Of a stretch of DNA of 64,000 nt, positions 25,876 to 34,150 are shown piece after piece (the first letter of the stretch is position 1; every line of letters begins with the position of its first letter). The DNA comes from Treponema_C sp050320395 (lineage in GTDB: Bacteria > Spirochaetota > Spirochaetia > Treponematales > Treponemataceae). The translations under genes were made by a program, and so were the position numbers. The DNA lies in assembly GCF_050320395.1 (NCBI RefSeq), contig NZ_CP144459.1, positions 1-64,000 of the forward strand. The letters run 5' to 3'. The notes beneath the pieces are model-generated. The model was not told the origin of the DNA. It made no database searches and was given only the letters and a program-made list of their open reading frames with translations.

Positions 25876-26655
25876 TTATTTTTTTATGATTATAACCTGT
25901 TCGGATGCAAAATAAGGATCGGAAAAATCAACGTTCTTTTTGCGTTCTTCGGTTACCGACATACCTGCGGCAATAAAGTCTATTGCTCCCGCCGAAAGGG
26001 CCGGAATAAGGCTGTCAAAGGCCATGTCGATTACTTCAAGTTTTGCCTTATAATCCTTTGCAATGTATTGGCCCATTGTAATGTCAAATCCTACTACATT
26101 CGTTCCTTCGACGTACTCAAAGGGAGGGAAGGAAGCGTTGGTTCCCAGCTTGACGGTTTTTCCCTGCGCATTGTCGGTCAGTACGGGCGGAATTTTTATC
26201 TTTCCGTCGGCCGGCATAAAGGCCGCAATCAGCTTTTCGTAGCCGCCGTTTAATTTAAGGGTTTTTATTGTAGCATTGATAGAATCCAATAAAGCCTTGT
26301 TTCCCTTTTTTACGGCAATCGCATATTCTTCTTTGGCAAATTTATCCGTTACAATCATTAAGGACGGATTTTTTGCAACGATTTCTTTTGCCGGGAGTTC
26401 GTCCAAAACAACCGCATCGAGGGCGCCGTTTTTTAAGTCGAGGGCGGCATCTATACCCGATTTAAAAGAAACCAGCTTTGCTCCGGGAAGGTTTTCCTGT
26501 ACATAGAGCTCTCCGGTTGTTCCGGCTTGTACGCCGATGCGTTTTCCGTCCAAATCGGCAGCCGATGTAATGGACACCCTTTCTTTTGCGCCTCCGGCAA
26601 AAATAAGGGCGCCGGCCAAAATCATCAATACACAGATGCTTACAAATTTTTTCAT
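25876..26655 (-). CDS. Amino acid ABC transporter substrate-binding protein (copy 1)
   Basis: The 259-residue protein has a signal peptide (MKKFVSICVLMILAGALIFA) and the bilobed SBP_bac_3 fold: GKRIGVQAGTTGELYVQEN, LDAVVLDELPAKEIV, FPPFEYVEGTNVVGFDI and DFIAAGMSVTEERKKNVDFS. The FPPFEY and the GMSVTEERKK segments are typical of polar amino acid binders. ATG at 26655 has GGAGGT upstream. It is the second of two tandem paralogues; long stretches are identical to copy 2. Ligand not predictable. Confidence 0.93.
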   Translation of the reverse strand: MKKFVSICVLMILAGALIFAGGAKERVSITSAADLDGKRIGVQAGTTGELYVQENLPGAKLVSFKSGIDAALDLKNGALDAVVLDELPAKEIVAKNPSLMIVTDKFAKEEYAIAVKKGNKALLDSINATIKTLKLNGGYEKLIAAFMPADGKIKIPPVLTDNAQGKTVKLGTNASFPPFEYVEGTNVVGFDITMGQYIAKDYKAKLEVIDMAFDSLIPALSAGAIDFIAAGMSVTEERKKNVDFSDPYFASEQVIIIKK

Positions 26656-26720
26656 ACTATACCTCCTATGTGTAAGCGGCAATCTCTAAAAAATCGGTCC
26701 GTTTTTCGGAGATCCTGAGT

Positions 26721-27497
26721 TTATTTTTTTACCATAATAACCAATCCGGTTTTATAATACGGAATTGAGAAATCCACGTTTTTTTTCCGCTCTTCGGTGA
26801 CGGTCATACCTGCGGCAATAAAATCTATCGTGCCCGACGCCAAGGCGGGTATGAGGCTGTCGAATGCCATGTCGACGGTTTCGAGTTTTGCCTTATAGTC
26901 CCTTGCAATATAGCGGCTTAGGCTTATATCGAAGCCGACAAGCGCATTACCGTCTATGTACTCAAAGGGCGGAAAAGCCGATTCCGTACCGAGCTTTACC
27001 GTTTTACCCTGTGCGGGATTTGCAGGCGGTGCGGGGATTTTTATCTTTCCGTCAGCCGGCATAAAGGCTTCGATAAGCGTGGCATAGGTTCCGTCTTTTT
27101 TTATGTTTTCCACGGTTTTATTGATGGAATCCAATAAAGCTTTATTTCCCTTTTTTACGGCAATTGCATATTCTTCTTCGGAAAGAAATGTGTCCAATAT
27201 CGTGAGGTTGTTGTTTTTTGCAACGATTTCTTTTGCCGGAAGTTCGTCCAAAACAACCGCATCGAGGGCTCCGGTTTTTAAATCCATTGCGGCATCAATT
27301 ACGGATTTAAAAGAAGCAATCTTTGCGCCCGGATAGTTTTCCTGCACATAGAGTTCGCCGGTTGTTCCGGCCTGTACTCCGATACGCTTGCCGTGTAAAT
27401 CGTCTGCGGATAAAACGGCGTTTTTTTCTTTAGTACCCGCTGCGCATAAAAAAGCGCTCATTAACATGCATACACACAATACGGTTGTCTTTTTCAT
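26721..27497 (-). CDS. Amino acid ABC transporter substrate-binding protein (copy 2)
   Basis: A 258-residue paralogue of the neighbour, with signal peptide MKKTTVLCVCMLMSAFLCAA and the same motif order. Differences cluster in the second lobe: GTESAFPPFEYIDGNALVGF against GTNASFPPFEYVEGTNVVGF, and IPYYKTGLVIM against DPYFASEQVII, so the two may have different ligand ranges. It is promoter-proximal, behind a consensus promoter with palindromic boxes. A TCCG/CGGA hairpin followed by a T-run lies between the two copies (about 26687-26708 on the minus strand) and could lower expression of the downstream genes. Confidence 0.93.
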   Translation of the reverse strand: MKKTTVLCVCMLMSAFLCAAGTKEKNAVLSADDLHGKRIGVQAGTTGELYVQENYPGAKIASFKSVIDAAMDLKTGALDAVVLDELPAKEIVAKNNNLTILDTFLSEEEYAIAVKKGNKALLDSINKTVENIKKDGTYATLIEAFMPADGKIKIPAPPANPAQGKTVKLGTESAFPPFEYIDGNALVGFDISLSRYIARDYKAKLETVDMAFDSLIPALASGTIDFIAAGMTVTEERKKNVDFSIPYYKTGLVIMVKK

Positions 27498-27517
27498 AAG
27501 GTCCTCCTCATACATGC

Positions 27518-27546
27518 AGTATAAGATACGGAGTGAATATTGTCAA
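27518..27546 (-). promoter_or_regulatory. Consensus promoter of the amino acid importer
   Basis: On the minus strand TTGACA (27541-27546), a 17-base spacer and TATACT (27518-27523). The start point would be near 27511, leaving a 14-base leader with AGGAGG at 27503-27508 before the ATG at 27497. Palindromes lie just upstream. Confidence 0.8.
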
Positions 27547-27554
27547 TAAGAAAA

Positions 27555-27649
27555 TGCATAATTATGCACAAAATACAATGTTTTTTTGCATAATTTTAGG
27601 TTTTTATTCGGTTTTAAACTAAAAATACGCTTTTTATGCATAAAAAGCG
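27555..27649. promoter_or_regulatory. Cluster of TGCATAA operator-like boxes
   Basis: Five copies of TGCATAA/TTATGCA in 90 bases: the perfect 14-base palindrome TGCATAATTATGCA at 27555-27568, a half site at 27587-27593 and a 22-base perfect palindrome at 27628-27649 (arm CGCTTTTTATG). The first lies nine bases upstream of the -35 box of the importer promoter. The distal palindrome could also act as terminator of the ABC-F gene. The cognate regulator is not known; the shape resembles arginine-repressor boxes only loosely. Confidence 0.7.
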
Positions 27650-27700
27650 ACGTTTATACGGCATCCTGCAAAATCTGCAGACAGGCGGAGAGTTTTTTGT

Positions 27701-29734
27701 TTAAGGAGTTAAAAATTTTTCAAGCCTGTCGAGCGCTTGTTCCCATTCGGAGTTTAAAGATTCCAGCTCTGCCGACAGATTTTCTATTTGATTTTGTACC
27801 GCACGGCTTTTTTGAATATCCGAATAAATTTCGGGCTTTGCAAGCTCGGCTTCAAGTTTTTCTTTTTCTTTTTCCTTAAGCGTAATTTCTTCCAAAAGGC
27901 GCTTTTCGTCTTTTTCGAGCTTGCGCCGTGCGGCTTGTATTTTTTTTTGCTCTTCGTAGCTTAAGGGGGCGGCCGGAAGCGGCAGTTGTCCGGGTGCCTC
28001 GGACGAGGCCATCGGAGGCGCCGCTATAGCCGAAGACGATACCGCGGTTGAATCTTTATCCGCGGAAGGTACGACTTTTTCTTCGGATACGGCGCTTGCG
28101 TGTTTTACGCGCTGTTCCATATAATAATCGTAAGGGCCCGGATACAGGCTGTATCGGCCGCCGTTCAATTCCAAAATGCGGGTTGCAAGGCTTTGGGTAA
28201 AGCTTCTGTCGTGCGAAATAAAGATAACCGTTCCGCCGAAGTCTTCAAGGGCGTGTAAGAGGGCGTCTTTTGAATAAATGTCCAAGTGGTTTGTCGGTTC
28301 GTCGAGAATCAATAAGTTAACGGGACGCAGCAACAAGCGTAAAAGGGCAAGGCGGCTTTTTTCGCCGCCGGAAAGAACGTTCACCGATTTATAAATATCG
28401 TCGCCGCGGAATAAAAAGGCTGCAAGCATATCGCGCAGTTTGGGAACAAGGTCTGTCGGAGCTTCGTTTTCAAGCATATCGATAACGGAAAAATCGCCCT
28501 TGAGCATTTCGGCATTATCCTGACTGAAATAGCCTATGCTCACGTTTGCACCTAATGCGGCGCTTCCTTCGTAATTTTTGTCTTGTCGGGCAAGGATTCT
28601 CAGCAGGGTCGTTTTACCCGCCCCGTTGCGTCCGGTAACGACGATACGCTCTCCTTTTTCCACGGTTAAGTCGATATTGTGTAAAACCCTGTGGGAATAC
28701 GATTCCCCGTTTTCCCGTGTTCCCGAATAGGTTTTGCCGACCCGCTCCAGGCTCAACACAATGCGCCCCGAATGCGGAGCGCCCGGAAAAGAAAAACGGA
28801 TTTTTTTTAAAGATTCGGGAATTTCTATCAGTTCCGTTTTTTCCAGCTGTTTTATGCGCTCCTGTACCTGTGCGGCCTTTGAGGCGTTATATCTGAAGCG
28901 CCGGATAAATTCTTCGGTTTTGCGGATTTTTTCCTGCTGAAGTTCGTAGCGCGCGGTAATACCTTCCATTTCGCTTTGGCGGATGCGCTCGTATGCGCTG
29001 AAGTTTCCGGCATAGCGGTGCAGTTCCGCATTAAAGAGTTCGTATACTTCGTTTACGCAGGTATCCAAAAAATAGCGGTCGTGGCTTACCAGTAAAAAGC
29101 CTCCGGAAAAGTTGAGTAAAAAATCCTCAAGCCAGGTACGCGCTTCTATATCCAAATAGTTTGTCGGTTCGTCCAAAAGCAAAATATCGGGATTTTGAAG
29201 CAGTACCTTTGCCAAAGCTATTCTCATTTGCCAGCCGCCGGAAAATTCTTCGACGGGTTTGAGAAGATCCCCTTGTTCAAAACCCAAGCCTGCAAGCACT
29301 TGTTCGATTTGCGTATTGCGGTAATACCATTTTGAATCGTTTAAAAAATCGGTAATTTCCTGATAGCGTTCCAGGAGCGGCATCTGGGCTTTTTCATCCG
29401 AAAGGGTTTTTAAACGTTCTCCTATATCTTCCATTTCGGCGTGCAGACGGTAGCCTTCGGCAAAGGCTTTATCCGCTTCTTCACGCAAATTTGTTCCCGT
29501 ATGTACGATACCCGACTGGGGCAAATAGACAATGCGGCAGTTTTTTTGAACGGTTCTGTCTCCCGAATCGGCTTCGCTTAAGCCAGCGGCTATTTTCATC
29601 AGGGTTGTTTTGCCGCATCCGTTTGCTCCTGCAAGGGCCGCTCTGCTTTGTTTACGCAGATTTAAAGTGACGTTTTTTAAAATTTCCCGCGCGCCGAATT
29701 TTAAGCCGATACCCGATAACTGTAAAAAGGACAT
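27701..29734 (-). CDS. ABC-F family ATPase (ribosome-associated)
   Basis: The 677-residue soluble protein has two ABC domains without membrane segments: Walker A GANGCGKTT and GRNGAGKTT, signatures FSGGWQMRIAL and LSGGEKSRLAL, Walker B DILLLDEPTNYLD and NLLILDEPTNHLD, the interdomain P-tRNA-interaction linker (about 235-300) and a C-terminal Lys/Glu-rich coiled coil (about 595-675). This is the Uup/YdiF-like ABC-F layout; these proteins act on ribosomes in translation or antibiotic protection. Starts at ATG 29734, three bases after the lipoprotein gene stop. Confidence 0.93.
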   Translation of the reverse strand: MSFLQLSGIGLKFGAREILKNVTLNLRKQSRAALAGANGCGKTTLMKIAAGLSEADSGDRTVQKNCRIVYLPQSGIVHTGTNLREEADKAFAEGYRLHAEMEDIGERLKTLSDEKAQMPLLERYQEITDFLNDSKWYYRNTQIEQVLAGLGFEQGDLLKPVEEFSGGWQMRIALAKVLLQNPDILLLDEPTNYLDIEARTWLEDFLLNFSGGFLLVSHDRYFLDTCVNEVYELFNAELHRYAGNFSAYERIRQSEMEGITARYELQQEKIRKTEEFIRRFRYNASKAAQVQERIKQLEKTELIEIPESLKKIRFSFPGAPHSGRIVLSLERVGKTYSGTRENGESYSHRVLHNIDLTVEKGERIVVTGRNGAGKTTLLRILARQDKNYEGSAALGANVSIGYFSQDNAEMLKGDFSVIDMLENEAPTDLVPKLRDMLAAFLFRGDDIYKSVNVLSGGEKSRLALLRLLLRPVNLLILDEPTNHLDIYSKDALLHALEDFGGTVIFISHDRSFTQSLATRILELNGGRYSLYPGPYDYYMEQRVKHASAVSEEKVVPSADKDSTAVSSSAIAAPPMASSEAPGQLPLPAAPLSYEEQKKIQAARRKLEKDEKRLLEEITLKEKEKEKLEAELAKPEIYSDIQKSRAVQNQIENLSAELESLNSEWEQALDRLEKFLTP

Positions 29735-29737
29735 GAC

Positions 29738-31168
29738 CTACCGTTTTGCAAAAAAGAGAACCAGGGGATTGCTGCTTCTTGCCGAAACCGTACTCTTTTT
29801 AAGCGAGCCGGGGGCAATATTCTCCAGTCGCAAGCCCGTTTCTTCCATTTTATACAAAAAATGCACGTCGGTATCGGAGCCGTTAAAAGAAAAGCTTAGT
29901 ATTCCGTCAAACTGACTTTCAAGTTCGCCCGCAATAAAATATTTTATCGCGACTTTCCCGCGTCCGGCGTCCGCTGTCCGCAATGAAGACGGGAGAAGGC
30001 CCGAATTCGACAAAAGGCGGAATCCGGTCCAGGTAAAGACAGCGTCTTCTTTAAGAGTTAAAACACCGTAATTGGAACTGCTGAAAACGGGGCCGTGTGA
30101 AGAAAGCACAAGGTATTGCTTTAAGCGCCGCTCTTTTTCGTATGCAATCAATTCGTTTATCCATTCGGCTGCGGTTTTTTCGCCGTCCTCTTCGGATTCC
30201 GTATCCGCCGGAGCAAGGGGGACACCGTCTTCCGAGGCTAAAAGATTTTCGGACAAGCGGTTTAAGGATAAAAACTGCGGTATGCCGCTTTTTTCCAAGC
30301 TTACAAAGCCGTATGACGAAGGAAGGCCGTCTTTTCCGACATGCTGAACAACGATTGTATCCGGTGATTGAACGGTCATCGTAATCGGCGTTTCTTTAAA
30401 TGAATAGATATTTATACCCGTTTTTTCGGCACCCCGGAATTCTTCGGTTATGCTTAGATTGTCTAAGCATATGCTTATAGTTCCGCTTTCGGCACCCGTA
30501 TCGAAACCGTAGCCCGCGTTGATACGTGTCAAATCGATTTTTCCGCTGTCGATAATGCCCTTGTAAAAATCGGGAACCCACCGTTTTGCAAGTACTTCGT
30601 CCAAGAGGGCGTCTTTTTCTTCAATTGTTTCCGCCGCATCCGAGCCGGCTTTTGTTTCGTCAAAGAGGCGCAGGTTGTACGAAAAGCACCAGCCCCGCGA
30701 GCCGTCTTCGGTTAAAACCCTCAGCCATTCGCCTTCAAGCGGATTTTTACCGACCATAACCGCCTGTCCTTCACCCTTATACAAAATTTTTATCACTTCG
30801 TTTAATCGCAGACGGTATACCTGATTCGCCGTGTTGACCGGCTCGGCGCGTATCGGAAGTCCGTCCAAGGCCGCCCGCGCATATCGGCGGCGGTATTCGG
30901 CATAATAAGAAGCTGTTTGTTGGGCCTTGCGTTTTGATTCGGGCGGGCTTATTTGCCACAGGGGAACTTCAAGTTTTTGTTTTGAATCGGGAAGACCGAT
31001 TATATATACCTTGCTTATATTCGATTTGGCATAAACGGGAACGATGTCGCCGTCGGAAAGGCCCTGCTCCGGAATGGACCAGAGGACAACACCGTGTCCG
31101 ATTTTTCCGGAACAGCCTGCACACACAAAGAGCAGGGATATAAGCAGCATTATATATACACGTTTCAT
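29738..31168 (-). CDS. Putative lipoprotein with SH3-like domain
   Basis: The 476-residue product starts MKRVYIMLLISLLFVCAGCS; VCAGC is a good lipobox. Around residues 100-170 a bacterial SH3-like domain is suggested by RAEPVNTANQVYRLRLNEVI and GEWLRVLTEDGSRGWCFSYN. The C-terminal half is beta-rich with acidic patches and no known motif. Similar SH3 lipoproteins occur in other treponemes. It sits directly upstream of the ABC-F gene (4-base gap), so they are co-transcribed. Confidence 0.8.
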   Translation of the reverse strand: MKRVYIMLLISLLFVCAGCSGKIGHGVVLWSIPEQGLSDGDIVPVYAKSNISKVYIIGLPDSKQKLEVPLWQISPPESKRKAQQTASYYAEYRRRYARAALDGLPIRAEPVNTANQVYRLRLNEVIKILYKGEGQAVMVGKNPLEGEWLRVLTEDGSRGWCFSYNLRLFDETKAGSDAAETIEEKDALLDEVLAKRWVPDFYKGIIDSGKIDLTRINAGYGFDTGAESGTISICLDNLSITEEFRGAEKTGINIYSFKETPITMTVQSPDTIVVQHVGKDGLPSSYGFVSLEKSGIPQFLSLNRLSENLLASEDGVPLAPADTESEEDGEKTAAEWINELIAYEKERRLKQYLVLSSHGPVFSSSNYGVLTLKEDAVFTWTGFRLLSNSGLLPSSLRTADAGRGKVAIKYFIAGELESQFDGILSFSFNGSDTDVHFLYKMEETGLRLENIAPGSLKKSTVSARSSNPLVLFFAKR

Positions 31169-31199
31169 GCCGAAAGCATACCACAACGGTTGAATAACC

Positions 31200-31766
31200 T
31201 CAAGATTGATAGAGGGGGTTCGGAAGACTCACGCATAAAAATTTAACCACCTTATTGGTTTTATTTGTCCAGTTATGTTCTTCGGTGGAAAAATAATGGG
31301 CCGAATCTCCCGGATACAAGGAGTATTCCCGGTTTTTATGTAAAAGCGTAAGAATGCCCTCAAGAACATAGATAAACTCTTCACCTTCATGTGTATAGGT
31401 TTTTATATCTTCTTCCTGTGCAAGGGGCAGTATTTCAATAAGGCGCGGATAGAGAGCTTTGTCCTCGATATTGTTATTCATTGTACGGAGGATGATATTG
31501 GAGCTTATAATATCGCTGACTTCAAGGGCGTGATTTTTTAAGATAACGGAGGTGTCGGGTTTTTTAGGAGGCGAAATAAAATAATCGATTCCTACCCCGA
31601 ATACGGCGGCTATCTTTTCGAGGGTGTCTATCGCAATCGATGTAAGGCCCCGTTCAAACTGCGATAAAAACCCGACGGATAAGCCGGTTTCTTTGCTTAA
31701 GCGCTCAAGCGTAATCTTTTTTTCCGTTCTCAGTTTTTTCAGCGATCTGCCGGCTTCCTGGTTCAT
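31200..31766 (-). CDS. XRE-cupin transcriptional regulator, likely for the hydroxyproline locus
   Basis: The 188-residue protein has an N-terminal helix-turn-helix of the XRE type (RTEKKITLERLSKETGLSVG then FLSQFERGLTSIAIDTLEKI, about 13-55) and a C-terminal cupin (THEGEEFIYVLEGILTLLH, SLYPGDSAHYFSTEEHNW) as in PuuR-type regulators that sense small metabolites. It diverges from the membrane carrier at 32012; the shared gap has repeated ATGAAAA boxes and a strong promoter. Regulation of the hydroxyproline genes is inferred from position. Confidence 0.88.
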   Translation of the reverse strand: MNQEAGRSLKKLRTEKKITLERLSKETGLSVGFLSQFERGLTSIAIDTLEKIAAVFGVGIDYFISPPKKPDTSVILKNHALEVSDIISSNIILRTMNNNIEDKALYPRLIEILPLAQEEDIKTYTHEGEEFIYVLEGILTLLHKNREYSLYPGDSAHYFSTEEHNWTNKTNKVVKFLCVSLPNPLYQS

Positions 31767-31827
31767 GTACCGTCCTTTGTAGATATCGTCATAAATATTA
31801 TAAACCTATTTGTATATTTTGCAACAT

Positions 31828-31919
31828 ATGAAAAAGGCATTCATGAAAAAAACAAGGCATATTCACCCGGCATTTTCATAATAATGAAAACAAAATACAA
31901 ATTTACGTAAAATTTTCAT
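31828..31919. promoter_or_regulatory. ATGAAAA operator-like boxes
   Basis: ATGAAAA occurs at 31828-31834, 31843-31849 and 31884-31890; the reverse TTTTCAT at 31873-31879 makes a 7-4-7 inverted repeat with the third, and again at 31913-31919, just before the -35 box. Position between the regulator and the carrier gene fits binding sites of the XRE-cupin protein. Confidence 0.6.
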
Positions 31920-31927
31920 TTTGATGA

Positions 31928-31955
31928 TTGACAGAAGACGGTTTTATGATATAAT
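31928..31955 (+). promoter_or_regulatory. Strong promoter of the carrier/hypD operon
   Basis: TTGACA at 31928-31933, 16-base spacer and TATAAT at 31950-31955, with TGA before the -10 (extended -10). A TACAAT-TTT-ATTGTA palindrome (31969-31983) follows in the leader. The leader is about 50 bases and has TAGGAGGA before the ATG at 32012. Confidence 0.82.
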
Positions 31956-32011
31956 CCTTTATTATAGATACAATTTTATTGTAAATAAAACGTATTTAGG
32001 AGGAACTGAAC

Positions 32012-33181
32012 ATGTCTGACGGTTCAGCGGAAGTAAAGAAGGGCTTTAAAAAAGCCATCAGTGTGGAAACCTTTGTAACCTTGGCGGTCATACTGCTTTT
32101 ATTCGGTTATTTAGGTCATGTAATGGGCATGGATATCGTTTTCAGCGTTATGATGAAAACGGGGCACGACGTTTTAATGAACACCTCTTTCTATATTATG
32201 GCGGTGGCAATTATAGCGGGTGCCGTGGCGGGCGTTATGGCCGAATTCGGTGTTATAGCCTTGGTAAACAAAATTATCTCTCCGATTATGCGCCCCCTGT
32301 TCGGTTTGCCCGGTGCGGCCGCCTTGGGTGCCGTTACCACCTATATTTCGGATAACCCCGCAATTCTGTCTTTGGCGGCCGATGAAGAATTCGACCGGTA
32401 TTTTACTCCCGCTGAAAAAGCGACCTATACGAACCTCGGTACCACCTTCGGTATGGGACTTATCGTTACAGCCTATATGCTCAGTTTGGGTAAAGAATAT
32501 TTTTCCGCCGTTTTAGTCGGTAACATCGGTGCAATCATCGGAGGTATCGTTTCCGTCCGCCTGATGCTCATGATCGGAAAAAAATACTATAAAGAGGACA
32601 GAAAATTTAAAATTCAGGCAAAAGATTCCAGCTTGAATGTACGCAAAATCCGCGACGGCGGTATCTTTGAACGCTTTATGAGCGCTTTAATGGAAGGTGC
32701 AAAGTCCGGTGTTTCTTTGGGTCTTGCCTGTGCTTCCGGAACCGTTTTGATTTGTACGTTGGTTATGATTTTAACCTTCGGTCCCGCCGGTGAAAACGGC
32801 CAATACATCGGTGCTGCTTATGAAGGCGTAAGACTTTTACCCCGTATCGGCGCATACTTTTTGCCCGTTGCACGCTTTTTGTGGGGCTTTAACGTTCCCG
32901 AACTGCTTGCCTATCCCTTTACCGCTTTAGGCGCCGTAGGAAGCGCAATGGGCTTGACCAAGGGCTTCCTTGCTGCAGGTTTTGCCAATGCCGGTACCGT
33001 TGCAACCTTTACGGGTATGGGTATTTGTATGAGCGGATTTTTAAGCACGCACATCGGTATGCTCGACACGCTTAAGCAGACACAGTTTGTAAAATCGGCT
33101 ATTTTGTGCCACCTGCTCGGCGGTTTGGCTGCGGGTGTTGCGGCAAACTATCTGTACAAATTGGTTACTCTGTTTTTTTAA
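32012..33181 (+). CDS. Gate-domain (nucleoside recognition) membrane protein, candidate carrier
   Basis: The 389-residue protein has about ten hydrophobic segments and resembles the family annotated in databases as CD0519/CD1768 membrane proteins, related to nucleoside-recognition (Gate) domains: VMAEFGVIALVNKIISPIMR then GLPGAAALGAVTTYISDNPAI. Substrate is not established. Being the first gene after the hydroxyproline regulator and 52 bases before the HypD-activating enzyme, it is a candidate importer of hydroxyproline or a peptide. SD TAGGAGGA. This assignment is by recollection of the family. Confidence 0.75.
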   Translation: MSDGSAEVKKGFKKAISVETFVTLAVILLLFGYLGHVMGMDIVFSVMMKTGHDVLMNTSFYIMAVAIIAGAVAGVMAEFGVIALVNKIISPIMRPLFGLPGAAALGAVTTYISDNPAILSLAADEEFDRYFTPAEKATYTNLGTTFGMGLIVTAYMLSLGKEYFSAVLVGNIGAIIGGIVSVRLMLMIGKKYYKEDRKFKIQAKDSSLNVRKIRDGGIFERFMSALMEGAKSGVSLGLACASGTVLICTLVMILTFGPAGENGQYIGAAYEGVRLLPRIGAYFLPVARFLWGFNVPELLAYPFTALGAVGSAMGLTKGFLAAGFANAGTVATFTGMGICMSGFLSTHIGMLDTLKQTQFVKSAILCHLLGGLAAGVAANYLYKLVTLFF

Positions 33182-33233
33182 TAATATTTTAATAGTATAA
33201 GGAAATATTTAATAAGGAATAATCGGGATTAGG

Positions 33234-34148
33234 ATGCAGACGGCGTATATTATAAACATTCAGCGTTTTTCAATCCATGACGGGCCGGGGATACGTACAA
33301 CCCTCTTTTTTAAGGGCTGTCCCCTGCGCTGCCGATGGTGCCATAATCCCGAAAGTCAATCTTATAAACCGCAGCCCATGCACTATACGGAGCGCTGTTC
33401 TTCCTGCCTGTCCTGTGTGCAAGCCTGCCCCGAAAAGGCGATTTTTTGCAGCGGGAATACGGTGGAAACGGACGCGCTCAAGTGTATGCGCTGCGGCGAA
33501 TGTTTGGATATGTGTCCGAACAATGCACGCGAAATAAGCGGAACCGCATACACGGTTGACGATTTGGTTAAAGAAGCTGCAAAAGATGAAATTTCATATG
33601 AACAGTCCGGCGGCGGGGTAACGCTTTCCGGCGGAGAAGTTATGACGCAGCCGATTGAGTTTATTGCGGAGCTTGCCCGAAAAATAAAAAAACGGGGCAT
33701 GCACCTTGCAATCGATACCTGCGGTTACTGCGACTTTTCAAAGTTTGAAAAAATACTGCCGTATACCGATTTGTTTTTATATGATATGAAATTGATTGAT
33801 CCGGAGCGGCATGAAAAATTTACGGGTGTAAAACCCGGCTTGATTTTGGATAATTTAAAAAAACTGCATGATGCCGGAGCGCTGATTGATTTACGCATTC
33901 CGATTATCGGAAAGGTTAATGACGATGACGAAGAAATTTTGCGTATGTGCTCCTGGCTTAAAACAAACGGGGTGAATCCCTATAAAATAAATTTACTGCC
34001 CTACCATGATGCCGGAGCCGTAAAATACGGACGCCTGCGTCTGGACTATGAAGCCGAAACTATGGAGCGTCCCTCGGATGAGCGGATGCATGAAATAAAA
34101 GAGATGTTTGAAAAAGAAGGTTTTCATAACATTGTAATAGGAGGTTGA
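33234..34148 (+). CDS. HypD glycyl radical enzyme-activating protein (radical SAM)
   Basis: The 304-residue protein has the radical SAM motif C29-x3-C33-x2-C36 in GCPLRCRWCHNPES and two ferredoxin-like clusters (C55/C58/C61/C65 and C84/C87/C90/C94), as in activases of choline lyase, glycerol dehydratase and hydroxyproline dehydratase. It uses SAM and a 4Fe-4S cluster to abstract hydrogen from the glycine of the partner enzyme. The start at 33234 has only a weak ribosome site. It ends two bases before the HypD ATG. Confidence 0.93.
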   Translation: MQTAYIINIQRFSIHDGPGIRTTLFFKGCPLRCRWCHNPESQSYKPQPMHYTERCSSCLSCVQACPEKAIFCSGNTVETDALKCMRCGECLDMCPNNAREISGTAYTVDDLVKEAAKDEISYEQSGGGVTLSGGEVMTQPIEFIAELARKIKKRGMHLAIDTCGYCDFSKFEKILPYTDLFLYDMKLIDPERHEKFTGVKPGLILDNLKKLHDAGALIDLRIPIIGKVNDDDEEILRMCSWLKTNGVNPYKINLLPYHDAGAVKYGRLRLDYEAETMERPSDERMHEIKEMFEKEGFHNIVIGG

Positions 34149-34150
34149 TT

